Source of the DNA: Blastocystis sp. Blastoise
Taxonomy: Eukaryota > Sar > Bigyra > Opalinata > Blastocystidae
Direction: 5' to 3'
Length of the DNA: 64,000 nt
Assembly: GCA_039096225.1 (NCBI GenBank)
Contig: JBBPEB010000022.1
Coordinates: 1-64,000, forward strand
Below the pieces are notes generated by a model. The model was not told the origin of the DNA and did not search any database. It was given only the letters and a program-made list of their open reading frames with translations. How positions within the stretch are numbered: the first letter of the stretch is position 1; each line of letters starts with the position of its first letter. Below are positions 37,280 to 49,987 of this stretch, piece by piece. The translations under genes were made by a program, and so were the position numbers.

Positions 37280-37882
37280 GTTTTATAGTCTTCTTGTTCT
37301 TTTTTCTTCTTTCTTCCTTCTTTCTTCTTCATTTTACTTCTTCCTTCTTCCTTATCCTTCCTACTTCTTTCTTCCTTCTTTCTTCCTTCTTTCTTCTTCC
37401 GTCTTTCTTATCCTTCCTACTTCTTTCTTCCTTCCTTCCTCATCCGTCATTCTTCCTTCCTTATTCTTCCTTCTTCCTCATCCTACTTACTTCTTCCTTC
37501 TTTCTCATCCTTCTTTCTCATCCTTCTTCCGTCTTCCTTATTCTTCCTACTTCCTTCTTCCTCATCTGGCATTCTTCCTACTTCTTCCTACTTCTTCCTA
37601 CTTCTTCCTGCTTCATCATTCATCATTTCCTTCTTCCTGCTTCCTTCTTTCTTCTTTCCCATCCTTGATTCTTCCTTCTTCCTTCTTCCTCATCCTTCAT
37701 CCTTGTTTTTTCCTTCTTCTTCCTCATTCTTCCTTCTTCCTCATCATTCCTACTTTTACATCCTTCCTCATTCTTCCTTCTTCCTCATCCTTCCTCATCC
37801 TTCCTACTTCATTCTTCCTCATTCTTCATTCTTTCTTCTTTCTTCCTACTTCCTACTTCTTTCTTCCTACTTCCTTCATTCC

Positions 37883-37885
<3 letters not shown>
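37280..37885 (+). repeat. Polypyrimidine tract, longest copy (Helitron D)
   Basis: About 600 bp of TTCTTCCTTCTTCCTCATCC-type units, followed by a pure AT run to about 37920. It is preceded by a TTTA tract (about 37070-37255) and ATATAG|GTTTTATAG. Confidence 0.85.
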
Positions 37886-37923
<38 letters not shown>

Positions 37924-37948
37924 ATTATTATTATTATTTATAAACTCC

Positions 37949-38015
37949 CTTTATGCTCTAGAAGGAGAGAAGCAATCATTATAGATTGTTTTCAGGTTCA
38001 ATTCCTGACATGAAG
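37949..38015 (+). ncRNA. tRNA-like cloverleaf, type I (Helitron D)
   Basis: Closing stem CTTTATG/CATGAAG, CTCT/AGAG arm, CAATC-ATTATA-GATTG arm and T-arm TCAGG-TTCAATT-CCTGA, followed by a T5 run. Confidence 0.65.
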
Positions 38016-41000
38016 TGTTATTTTTCTCCTGTTTTTTAATATTTTTTTTTACATATTATTATTATATATATATATTCTCTTTTTTAAATTCATTTTAATC
38101 CATTTTACTTTATACTTTTCAATTTTGACATTGCATACATATATCTAACTTTTTATAGTTTTTTTTAGACTTCCTCTTCTCAACAACAGTCAGAATGAGA
38201 ACAAAATCCATTTTAACTCGAGCAACTAAGTCATCTCAAAACTGTTTGAATCAATCAATATAGACGTGTATGTCATAATTTATCATTTTAAACTGATTTT
38301 CAACTCTCAAAAGTAAACAAACCAAACACACATGTTGACTTTTAAACGTTAAACTCAGTATTAAAAGGTTATTTTTATAGAGTAGACATAAAACATTGAT
38401 TTAAACAAAAATGAATGGAAACAATCAACTCTTGATACAACTTTGCCATTTGACAAAACACTCATCCACAATATTTTCCAAAGTTCTTTTAGTAAAGTGT
38501 TTATATATACATGTTATGTATAAAATGAAAGTCAACTTCTTGAATCTCTTTGTTTAAGACACGCTTTAAAACATTTTGACAAATTGACAACCTTTAACTG
38601 GTTATTTAAAGTTGATATTTTAAGAGTAAACTTGATTTAGACCCTTAAACACAACTGGCATCACCATAACACTTTTAAAGACACTTTACCATTTGGTCAT
38701 ACACTTTGATCAAAACATTTTCGTCCCTTCTTTTAATATAATATAGATCATACACTCTAGTTTAATGAATAAACACTCAAATATTGAATCTCGTCCTCTA
38801 AGTTACTCATTTTTACATTTTTTTAAATTAAGACCCTTAGAGTTGATTTTTTGACTCAATTTTTCTACAGTGCACGAAATTCACGATTTTGCTCAAACTG
38901 AAGTAAAAATAAATTTTAAATAATAGTCACAACCCTTCACACATCCACTCTCTAAAAATTATTTTCTTTGTACTTTTGATATGTTGTAGAGCTACTACAG
39001 CTGTACACTAATTAATATCTCTAAATTTTTTATTCATAGTTTAAGACTATGTTTTACACATTCTTTTGAATTTGACAACCTTAAACTATTTATTTAAAGC
39101 TCTTATTCATAGAATTGACTTGACTTAACATTTGAAACACATATAGACACCCTTTTACTTTTTAAGACACATTTTGTCATTTGGTGATACACTTTGACCA
39201 TCATAATTTTGACTTTCCTTTTAACATAGTATAGAGTATTATCTCTAGTTTACTAAACAAAAGTCATTATATTGAATCTTATCCTCTAAGACCACTTAAT
39301 TCACATTTTTCAGAATTGTGACACTCAAACTCATTATTTTAAGACTCTGTTTTAACTATAGTAGTTTGAGGACCTATTGATTACAATACTGTAATATTAG
39401 TCGATTATAAGAAGATCAAAGAAAATATCGATCACTCAAAAATCGTCCTCAGGAGCTCAAAATTGGTACACCTAGGTTTTTTGACCTCCTGAATCAGAAT
39501 ATGATGTCAAATTAAGAATCTAAATTTGACCGTTAAGGCCTCACGTGTTCAATATGAAAAAGTATTAAAAAATAGATAAATATAAAGAATAAACACGGAT
39601 AACGTATATTGTGGGATTGAGAAAAAATCAAGTTTACCCCATGTTTATTTTCCAATTGTCTGGTCAACAATTTTTATCGGGACGATCCCAAAGAGCCAAT
39701 CAAAAACGACTCAAAAATCATGTTTTCTGTTCTTTTATTAATAACTTTTTAATTATAAACAATATCGCTTAACCAAATATATGGTGCACAACTACATGTT
39801 ATATCCTATTGAACTGTGTTTCAACCAAAAGTTAACTCCCCGTAAGTTTAGAGGAGTTGTGGGTACAAACTATAGTATACCTTAACCAATCAAATGCATT
39901 TTCCAAAAACTGACCAATGGGAATTTTTTTGCCTATTCTCATATATATAGTAATGATATGAGAATAGGCAAAAAAATTCCCATTGGTCAGTTTTTGGAGA
40001 ATGCATTTGATTGGCTACTATATACTATAGTTTGTCGCCGCAACTCCTCTAAACTTACGGGAAGTTAACTTTTGGTTGAAACACAGTTCAATAGGATATA
40101 ACGTGTAGTTGTGCACCGTATATTTGGTTAAGCGATATTATTTATAATTAAAAAGATATTAATAAAAGAACAGAAAACATGATTTTTGAGTCGTTTTTGA
40201 TTGGCTCTTTGGGGTGACCCCGATAAAAATTGTTGACCAGACAATTGGAAAATAAACATGGGGTAAACTTGATTTTTTCTCAATCCCACAATATACGTTA
40301 TCCGTGTTTATTCTTTATATTTATCTATTTTTTAATACTTTTTCATATTGAACACGTGAGGCCTTAACGGTCAAATTTAGATTGTCAATTTGACATCATA
40401 TTCTGATTCAGGAGGTCAGAAAACCTAGGTGTAGCGATTTTGAGCTCCTGAAGACGATTTTTGAGTGATCGATATTTTCTTCGATCTTCTTATAATGGAC
40501 TAATATTACAGCATTGTAATCAATAGGTCATCAAACTACTATAGTTAAAACAGAGTCTTAAAATAATGAGTTTAAGTATGACAATTTTGAAAAATGTGAA
40601 TTAAGTGGTCTTAGAGGACAAGATTCAATACAATGACTTTTATTTAGTAAACTTGAGATATTACTCTATTCTATGTTAAAAGGAGAGTCAAAATTATGAA
40701 GATCAAAGTGTATGACCAAATGACAAAATGTGTCTTAAATAGTAAAAGGGTTTCTATATGTGTTTAGAATCATGTATTAAGTATATTCTATGAATAAGAG
40801 CTTTAAATAAATAGTTTAAGGTTGTCAAATTCAAAAGAATGTATAAAACATAGTCTTAAACTATGAATAAAAAATTTAGAGATATTAATTAGTGTACAGC
40901 TGTAGTAGCTCTACAACATATCAAAAGTACAAAGAAAATAATTTTTAGAGAGTGGATGTGTGAAGGGTTGTGACTATTATTTAAAATTTATTTTTACTTC

Positions 41001-41879
41001 AGTTTGAGCAAAATCGTGAATTTCGTGCACTGTAGAAAAATTAACTTCAAAAATCAACTCTAAGGGTCTTAATTTTCAAAGATGTAAAAATGAGTGACTT
41101 AGAGGACGAGATTCAAAATTCCGCCTCACTTTCATATAACTAGACCACACAGTCTATATTATGTCAAAAGAAGGGACAAAAATATTTTGATCAAAGTGTA
41201 TGACCAAATGGTAAAGTGTCTTTAAAAGTGTTATGGTGATGACAGTTGTGTTTACATGTCTGAATCAAGTCTATTCTTTAAATATTAGCTTTAAATTGCA
41301 AGTTAAAGGTTGTCAATTTGTCAAACTGTTTTAAAGACTATCTTAAACAAAGAGATTCAAGAAGTTGACTTTCATTTTATACATAATATGTCTATATAAA
41401 CACTTTACTAAAAGAACTTTGGAAAATATTGTGGATGAGTGTTTTGTCAAATGGTAAAGTTGTATCAAGAGTGAATTGTTTCCATTCCTTTTTGTTTAAA
41501 TCAATGTTTTATGTCCACTCTATAAAAACTATCTTTTAATACTGAGTTTAACGTTTTAAAGTCAACATGTGTGTTTGGTTTGCTTACTTTTGAGAGTTGA
41601 AAATCAGTTTAAATTGATAAATTATGTCATAGACGTCTATATTAATTGATTCAAGCAGTTTTGAGATGACTTAGTTGTTTGAGTTAAAATGGATTTGTTC
41701 TCATTGTGACTGTTGTTGAGAAGAGGAAGTCTAAAAAAACTATAAACAGTTAGATATATGTATATAATGTCAAAATTTAAAAGGTATAATCTAAAAGAGA
41801 TAAAAATAAGTTTAAAAAAAGAGAAAATATATATATATATATAATATGTAAAAAATATTAAAGAAAAAGAAAAATAAGA

Positions 41880-41946
41880 CTTCATGTCAGGAATTGAACC
41901 TGAAAACAATCTATAATGATTGTTTCTCTCCTTCTGGAGCATAAAG
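41880..41946 (-). ncRNA. tRNA-like cloverleaf, type I (Helitron E)
   Basis: Closing stem CTTTATG/CATGAAG on minus, intact T-arm and B box, and A box TGCTCCAGAAGG. A T5 run follows. Confidence 0.62.
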
Positions 41947-42000
41947 GGAGTTTATAAATAATAATAATAATCAAATATATATATTTATATATATATAATA

Positions 42001-42425
42001 AGAAGGAAATGAAGTGGAAGGATGAGGAAGAAGGAAGTAGGAAGGATTAGGAAGAAGAAGTAAGAATAAGGAAGGATGAGGAAGAAGGATGAGAAAGAAG
42101 GAAGTAAGAAGAAGTAAGAATAAGGAAGGATGAGGAAGAAGGAAGAATCCAGAATGAAGAAGAAGTAAGTAAGAAGAATCAAAGATGAGGAAGAAGGAAG
42201 AAGGAAGTAGGAAGTAGGAAGCATGAATGAAGAATGAAATAGGAAGAAGGAAGCATGAATGGAGAAGGAAATAGGAAGAAGGAAGAAGGAATGAAGAAGG
42301 AAATAGGAAGAAGGAAGAAGGAAGAAGAAGGAAGGAAGAAGAAGTAAGTAGGAAAGATGAGGAAGAAGGAAGAAGTAAGAAGGAAGAAGAACGAAGATAG
42401 AAAGAAGAAAAAAAAACTAAGAAGA
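42001..42425 (+). repeat. Polypurine tract (Helitron E)
   Basis: GGAAGAAGGAAGTA-type repeats, nearly identical to C over most of its length, followed by a shorter AAATA tract with an AT run at about 42495-42535. Confidence 0.85.
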
Positions 42426-42490
42426 ATATTAAACCTATATACAATAAATAAACATAATAAATAAATAAATAAATAAATAAATAATAAACA

Positions 42491-42540
<50 letters not shown>

Positions 42541-43328
42541 TAAATAAATAAACATATAAAAAAAATGAATAAATAAATAATAAATAAATAAATAAATAAT
42601 AAAAAAAAAGTAAACAATAAATAATAAAAATAATAAATAAAATATAAATATATACCTTTAAAATAACCTTGAACGACAGATTAAAGAAGGAAAATATTTA
42701 GCAACGAAGACCACAACACATCCATTAAAGTTTCTTTCCTATAGAATAAAAATTATTAATAATATATAGAATAAATTATATGTAAAGACTAAATAAATAA
42801 TATTGATAATAAAAATAATAAATAATAAAAACGAATTAACAAAAAGAAAAACAGATCTTAAGAAATAAATAATATATTTATATACCTGATCATAAATAAA
42901 CCATTTTACACAGCCAAGACCACTTCAAGAACACTTCAACACCACAACCAAGGAAAATACAAAAGAATCCTATAGAAAAGTGTATTATTTTAAATAAATA
43001 AATATATACATACAAATATATATAAAAATAATAACTAAACAATATCAAATAAATAAATAAAACATACTCAGTCAATCAATATAATTAAATATTTAAAAAA
43101 AGAGTAAAGAACTATGTTTTTTGGGTACCCAAAATGATTTTAAATAAGAATGACCCAATTATTACTTTAGTAACAAAATCAATAAAAAATTAAGGTTTTT
43201 TTTTATTTCTATTATGTTTAAAGAAGCATATTTTGAAAATAGACCCTATTATATTTATTAATACAAATGAAATAGGATTCTTAAATACATATTCAAATAC
43301 TTAATTGTATATTATATTATTAAATAAG

Positions 43329-44480
43329 ATGTCTGAAAACAACAAAATGTCATCCAGGAGGAGGCCTGGAAATAAAAAATAATTTATATTTCAAAGAAAA
43401 TCAGGTTCTTCTACTCAATAAAATCCAGTTGTGTATGCTCTTGGTCTTGGTGGTACTTGCTATGATGGTCTTTAAGGTTCTTCTATGCTATTTGAATTAT
43501 GCAGTGGTGGTGGTGTTGCCTGTTATGCTAACTGTGAAGGTTCTTCTGTTATTGTAAGTGATTCCAATAGTGATATCGGTGTTGATGTAGGTTCTTCTTG
43601 CTTTATAGATGGTATGTTACCAATCATTTATTTTTTTTTTATATTTTATTATTATTTTTTTATTATTTCTATATATATATAGGTTCTTCAGTTGTTGTAC
43701 ATGTTAACAGTGATGTTGATAATAGATGTCTGTGTGGTGTTGAAGGTATGTTGTCATTCATTTATTTCTTTTTTTACTTTTATATATATAGATTTGTTTT
43801 ATTGATGTAAATGTTGCTATGGATGTTGTTGGTGATCAGGTAGACTGCTCATATGATATTAAAGGTATATATATATTGTCATTCATTTATTATTATTTTT
43901 TTTTTATTTATTATTTGTCTATTACTGTTTCTTTATAGGTTATTCTACTGTTGTGGTTGTAGTTGCTGAACGTATTAATGATGAAGGTATGTCTACTTTT
44001 TAAATTTAATTTAGTTTATTATTATTTTTATCTTATATAGGTCGTTCTTTTCTTATGGAGTCTTGGATTAATAGTAATAATGATACAGGTATATTCTTAT
44101 TTCTTCCTTTCTTTTTTTTTTGATTTATTAATTATCTTTTCATTATATATAGGTTCTTCAAGTCAGTTAAGATATCATGGTGATTCCTCTGTTCCTTCTT
44201 TAGAAGGTATATATATATATTTATTGTTTATATATATTTTATCATTTATTATATTATATATAGGTGTCTTTTCTAATAGGGGATCTTATCACCCTAATGT
44301 TAGCTTTCATTTTAATAATAAAAATGTATCTAAAGGTATATATATATATATATAACAAATATTTATAATATTTCTTTTAATATATATATGTTAGATATAT
44401 TTATTATACTATCTCTTATTATATATATATATCTTTTATTTATATAGGTTCTCTTAGTTTTATTGTTATGTTTAGATTTT
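43329..44480 (+). pseudogene. Rep/Hel 5' exon relics with introns 1-3 precisely missing (Helitron E)
   Basis: ATG at 43329 (MSENNKMSSRRRPGNKK, then TAA). Exons 1-2, 2-3 and 3-4 are fused at 43404/43405, 43476/43477 and 43539/43540, exactly at the positions of C introns 28367-28404, 28477-28529 and 28593-28643. Intron 4 and later introns remain. The stops in exon 2 are shared with C. Confidence 0.8.
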
Positions 44481-45953
44481 TTTTTTTTTAGTTCTTTTTC
44501 TTTTTCTTTTGTTTATTATTATTATTATTTTTCACATTTAATAGCTTTCTATTATCTGCTTTCTTTATATTATTTATTTATTTATGCTGTTGTTATCGTT
44601 TTAGCTATTCTATATTTAAATGTTTTCTTTTGCTATTTTTGTTTTGTTCTTTTTTTTTTTTTTTATTTAAATTGTGTCGACTATTAAGATAATTCTTGAA
44701 ATACTTAGTATGTTAAATAGTGTCAAGTTTTTAAATATTTGAATTAAATTTTAAAACATTTATTGTCACTTTTAACACTGTATAGTATTACTGATTTAAA
44801 ACTGTCAATAATTGAGATATTTAAGTTTTGAGTTTCTCTGTTTACTAGCATTTATATTTACATAATTTTGTGAACGTATTAACTCATAAAAGTAACTTTA
44901 AGGTTGTAAAATAAAAAATATTATCTTAAAATAGGAGATTCGAAATTCTAATAGAAGTTTAATATATAATAAGCTAAATTCTACAACATATTAAAAAATA
45001 AGAGAATTTCATTTTTGAAAAGTGAATTAACAATGTGTTTGAGTTGTCTAGAAATTTTAAAGAGTTAGTATATTCTTTTAAAATTGTGTTTTCATTAGAC
45101 TATGAAAATTTTGACTTTTAAAAACAAGTTTAAAGGGATTAATATTTTTAAATGTAGAAATGAATTATCCAAAGGATGAGATTCAATATAAAATATTTTA
45201 TTTATCAAACTATGAATTATATTCTAAATTATATCAAAAGAAAGGACAAAAATACACTTGACAAAGTGTATGACCAAATGTAAAATGTTTATAAAGAGTG
45301 TCAAAATGGTGACTCTTATGTTGATAGAGTTATGATGAGTATAGTGTTATAATATTAGCTTTTAAAATTAATTATAAGTGTGTCAACCTTTCAAAATGTG
45401 TTAAAAATGATCTTGAAGTCAGAGATTCAAGACATTAAACTTGAATTAATAAATAAAATAATGAGATCTATACTATGTGGAAGTTATGTCTAAAACTATT
45501 TTGATACACTTGATATCGAAATGGTAAAGTCTCTCTAAAAGTAATATTGTTGACACTTTTGTGTTTAGAAATGCTATTTAGATTGAATTTATTAATATTA
45601 ATTCAAAAACTTTGTGTTTAAGTCGTTAAAGTCAAAATGAATGTTGACTTTGTTGTGTTAGATTTGTTTTATTTTTATGAAATGATTAAAATAAGTTTAT
45701 GCTATTTTATTATAATCTATTTAAAATGATTTTACAACATAAAAATATTTTTCAATACTTAACATTATGACCCATTTCTAAATTTATTACCTTTAGAAAC
45801 TCCATAATAATTAAAACAGTAATTTAACTATTTATAAATACAAAATATATTTTTAAAATAATAAATAACAAATATAATGATTCAAAAAGGATTTCTTATT
45901 TTCTTCAAGTATTGTTTTTAGTTTTTCAGATACTATTCAAATAATCTATTTAG

Positions 45954-46023
45954 TTCTTATATCAGGAATTGAACCTGATTACAATCAATAAATGATTGCT
46001 ACTCTCCATATAGAGTATAAGAA
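45954..46023 (-). ncRNA. tRNA-like cloverleaf, type II (Helitron E)
   Basis: Same sequence plan as in C: closing stem TTCTTATA/TATAAGAA, intact T-arm, A and B boxes. Confidence 0.6.
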
Positions 46024-46192
46024 GTGTTATTAAAATAATATATATAATATATAATATATAATATATAATAAGTAACATATTATAGATAATATTTAATAAA
46101 TAATATATATTATATAATATATAATATATAATATATAATAGATAAAAAGGAAAGAAAGTAAATAAAAACCAAACAGTTATTATTCATTGCAG

Positions 46193-46238
46193 CCGCGGTC
46201 CGGTGCCGTTAGGCCCCGGACCTGCGGCGTGACCCTAG
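46193..46238 (+). other. Helitron E 3'-terminal hairpin and CTAG end
   Basis: Same hairpin and CTAG as in C, followed by T at 46239. It marks the right border of the transposon cluster. Confidence 0.92.
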
Positions 46239-46295
46239 TATATTAATATAAGCTTAGTCAATAACAAAATAATAAACAAAACAAGATTTTTTTTC

Positions 46296-46642
46296 TCAGT
46301 CATTTTTTTGGAAAAACCGGGTTTTTTCCAAAAAACCGGGTTTTCCCCATGAGTGTAAAATAACATTGATATAGTCATCATCTTTGTCATAAAACCCATT
46401 ACAATTGTTTTGAGCTACCCACGACACATAATCAGTAACATAATTGGACGGAACTCGTATAAAAGATGCTTTCGTTAAAGGGTTTATTACTCTGGTGTCT
46501 TTTGATCGTTTATAAAAGGTTTATTGACTAAATAAAACGTTCTGACAGTAATCATATTGTGAATCTGTTTGATAAACTTATTAAAATTCATACTTTGAAC
46601 TCTGTCAACTATTGCATTATAAATCTCGTCATAAGACTCCAT
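46296..46642 (-). pseudogene. Minus-strand ORF with a frame break, unknown protein
   Basis: ATG at 46642 opens MESYDEIYNAIVDRVQ and continues to YLVNKPFINDQKTPE, stop at 46487. A second frame overlapping it reads YKRSKDTRVINPL and VPSNYVTDYVSWVAQNN and ends at TGA 46296. The two read as one protein with a one-base frame change near 46515, or possibly two exons, though no clear GT-AG pair is visible. The end lies in repeated AAAACCGGG sequence, about 60 bp from Helitron E. The family is not recognised. Confidence 0.4.
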
Positions 46643-46801
46643 AACACTCGTCAACAACGTCAAATATAGAATAATTAATATAAACAAAGAATTGTGTATT
46701 TTTTTCCCCTTAATTATTTTCTCTATAATTTACAACAATAAAAACACTGCCATTTTGTCAAGTTTATCGCGGTAATAATAGTACTCAAAAATAGACTGTC
46801 C

Positions 46802-46837
46802 TGAGTCAAGTTTTACAATTTAGAGCGTCCTGAGTCA
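46802..46837. promoter_or_regulatory. Two TGAGTCA sites upstream of RPT3
   Basis: TCCTGAGTCAA occurs twice (TGAGTCA at 46802-46808 and 46831-46837), 130-165 bp before the RPT3 ATG. TGAGTCA is the consensus of Gcn4/AP-1-type bZIP factors. Use here is inference. Confidence 0.4.
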
Positions 46838-46966
46838 ATTATCTCTTCTGTTCTTACATATTCCCATGAATATGGCAAATTGTAGTAATTCCTTCTTTTA
46901 TTCTAATTGAAGAACTACAACTCGTAGCTAGTATATTTTGTGTTAGTTTTAAGAGTTTTGTGAGGA

Positions 46967-48886
<1,920 letters not shown>

Positions 48887-49296
48887 ACAAATATTATTTC
48901 TTATATATACATCGCTTCTCTATTGTATTTCTTATAATTAAGAGTAATATATTATACATAATTTTTAAGTTTTATTTTTGTTTTGTTAATAGTAAATAAT
49001 CCCTTTTTCTATCCAAATACTATACTACAAATAATATGACATTTATATTCTATTTTAATTTTTTTTTATATTTGAAAATATAATCACATTATTACTTATG
49101 CTATAGGTATTATCTAAAGAGAATACTTTTTCAAAACTAAATTCCATTATTACTACAAAATTGTCTATACGTTCATATAGTCGAAAATAAAACAAGCGAA
49201 TAACTAATTTATTACATAAAAAAATAAACTAAATAAACAAAATTTATGTATAGTATATAAACAACAAAAGAACTGAATGAAAAAATAAAAAAGAAT
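48887..49296. other. Intergenic region, 3' flank of RPT3
   Basis: AT-rich sequence without an open frame. The part next to the tRNA gene supplies its T6 terminator on the minus strand. Confidence 0.7.
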
Positions 49297-49380
49297 TGCC
49301 AGCTGTGGGGTTTGAACCCACGCATGCGTTCGCATAAGGGATCTTAAGTCCCCCTCCTTGGACCACTCGGACAAACTGGC
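49297..49380 (-). tRNA. tRNA-Leu (UAA)
   Basis: On minus: acceptor stem GCCAGTT/AGCTGGC with discriminator A at 49297, D-arm with GAGTGGTCCAAGG, anticodon stem GGGGA/TCCCT with loop CTTAAGA (anticodon UAA), a long class II variable arm (ATGCG-AAC-GCAT) and T-arm GTGGG-TTCAAAC-CCCAC. There is no intron. TTCTTTTTTA follows as terminator. The length and long variable arm fit leucine. Confidence 0.97.
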
Positions 49381-49987
49381 TTGTAACTTTTATTTTTCTA
49401 ACTCTATTTGTACCATATTAAATAATTGTATGTCACAAATGCATCTCTTTTATTCTTCATTTTATTCAAATTTTATCAACATTAATTCTATTTGAAATCT
49501 ACAAATTATTAATATGAAATATATATTATGACTTCAATCGGAATATCTCTAGAATTAATTAAAATAAAAAAACGAATAACATCTTGTTGGTCAAATAAAT
49601 ACTACTGATGCATAAAATTATTAAATAAATGCTATAGAATACATATATCAATTTATAAACGTTTTTTAAGCATTCTTATGTACGAAAAAGAATTGAAAAA
49701 AAATAAAATTTTTGAATCACTCTTTGTATAAATTATTCATGTGTTATATCATTGTTTTTGGATTATAAACAAAAAATACGTTAATTATCTATATTTTGGA
49801 AAACATATTTTGTTTGTAGTTCATCAACTTTGTTTATTGAGGAAACGACAATAAATTACCATTTCATAATTACATTATTTTTTAACAATTCAAAATAAAA
49901 CTTTTCATATTACGTACGATACATGCGCATGAATTTGAGTTGATTAATCGAAATAAAAGCAAATGCATATTTTTTTTTACTATTTAC
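49381..49987. other. Intergenic region, nothing recognised
   Basis: AT-rich sequence between the tRNA gene and the next plus-strand gene. No open frame or structured element is seen. Confidence 0.6.

Larger units (their letters stand above)
33390..39956 (-). mobile_element. Helitron D, non-autonomous, inserted into E
   Basis: On the minus strand it runs from TC at 39956 (after A, 39957) to CTAG at 33393-33390 (before T, 33389). It is more diverged from B and C than they are from each other. Contents in element order: type I tRNA-like 37949-38015, pyrimidine tract 37280-37885, TTTA tract, antisense exons (open frame GFSCICLGCCSKEFLKWS), damaged GGTACC palindrome, Rep/Hel exon relics 36352-35085 and type II tRNA-like 33558-33627. 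Confidence 0.92.
39957..46238 (+). mobile_element. Helitron E, non-autonomous, main part
   Basis: Continues the 13-bp 5' fragment at 33377-33389 and ends with hairpin 46193-46227 and CTAG 46235-46238, followed by T. Total length without D is 6295 bp. Contents: 5' modules, type I tRNA-like 41880-41946, purine tract 42001-42425, AAATA tract, antisense exon near 42886-42969 (open frame GFFCIFLGCGVEVFLKWS), GGGTACCC at 43119, Rep/Hel exon relics 43329-44480, tail and type II tRNA-like 45954-46023. The right half is nearly identical to C, apart from three missing introns. Confidence 0.92.
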
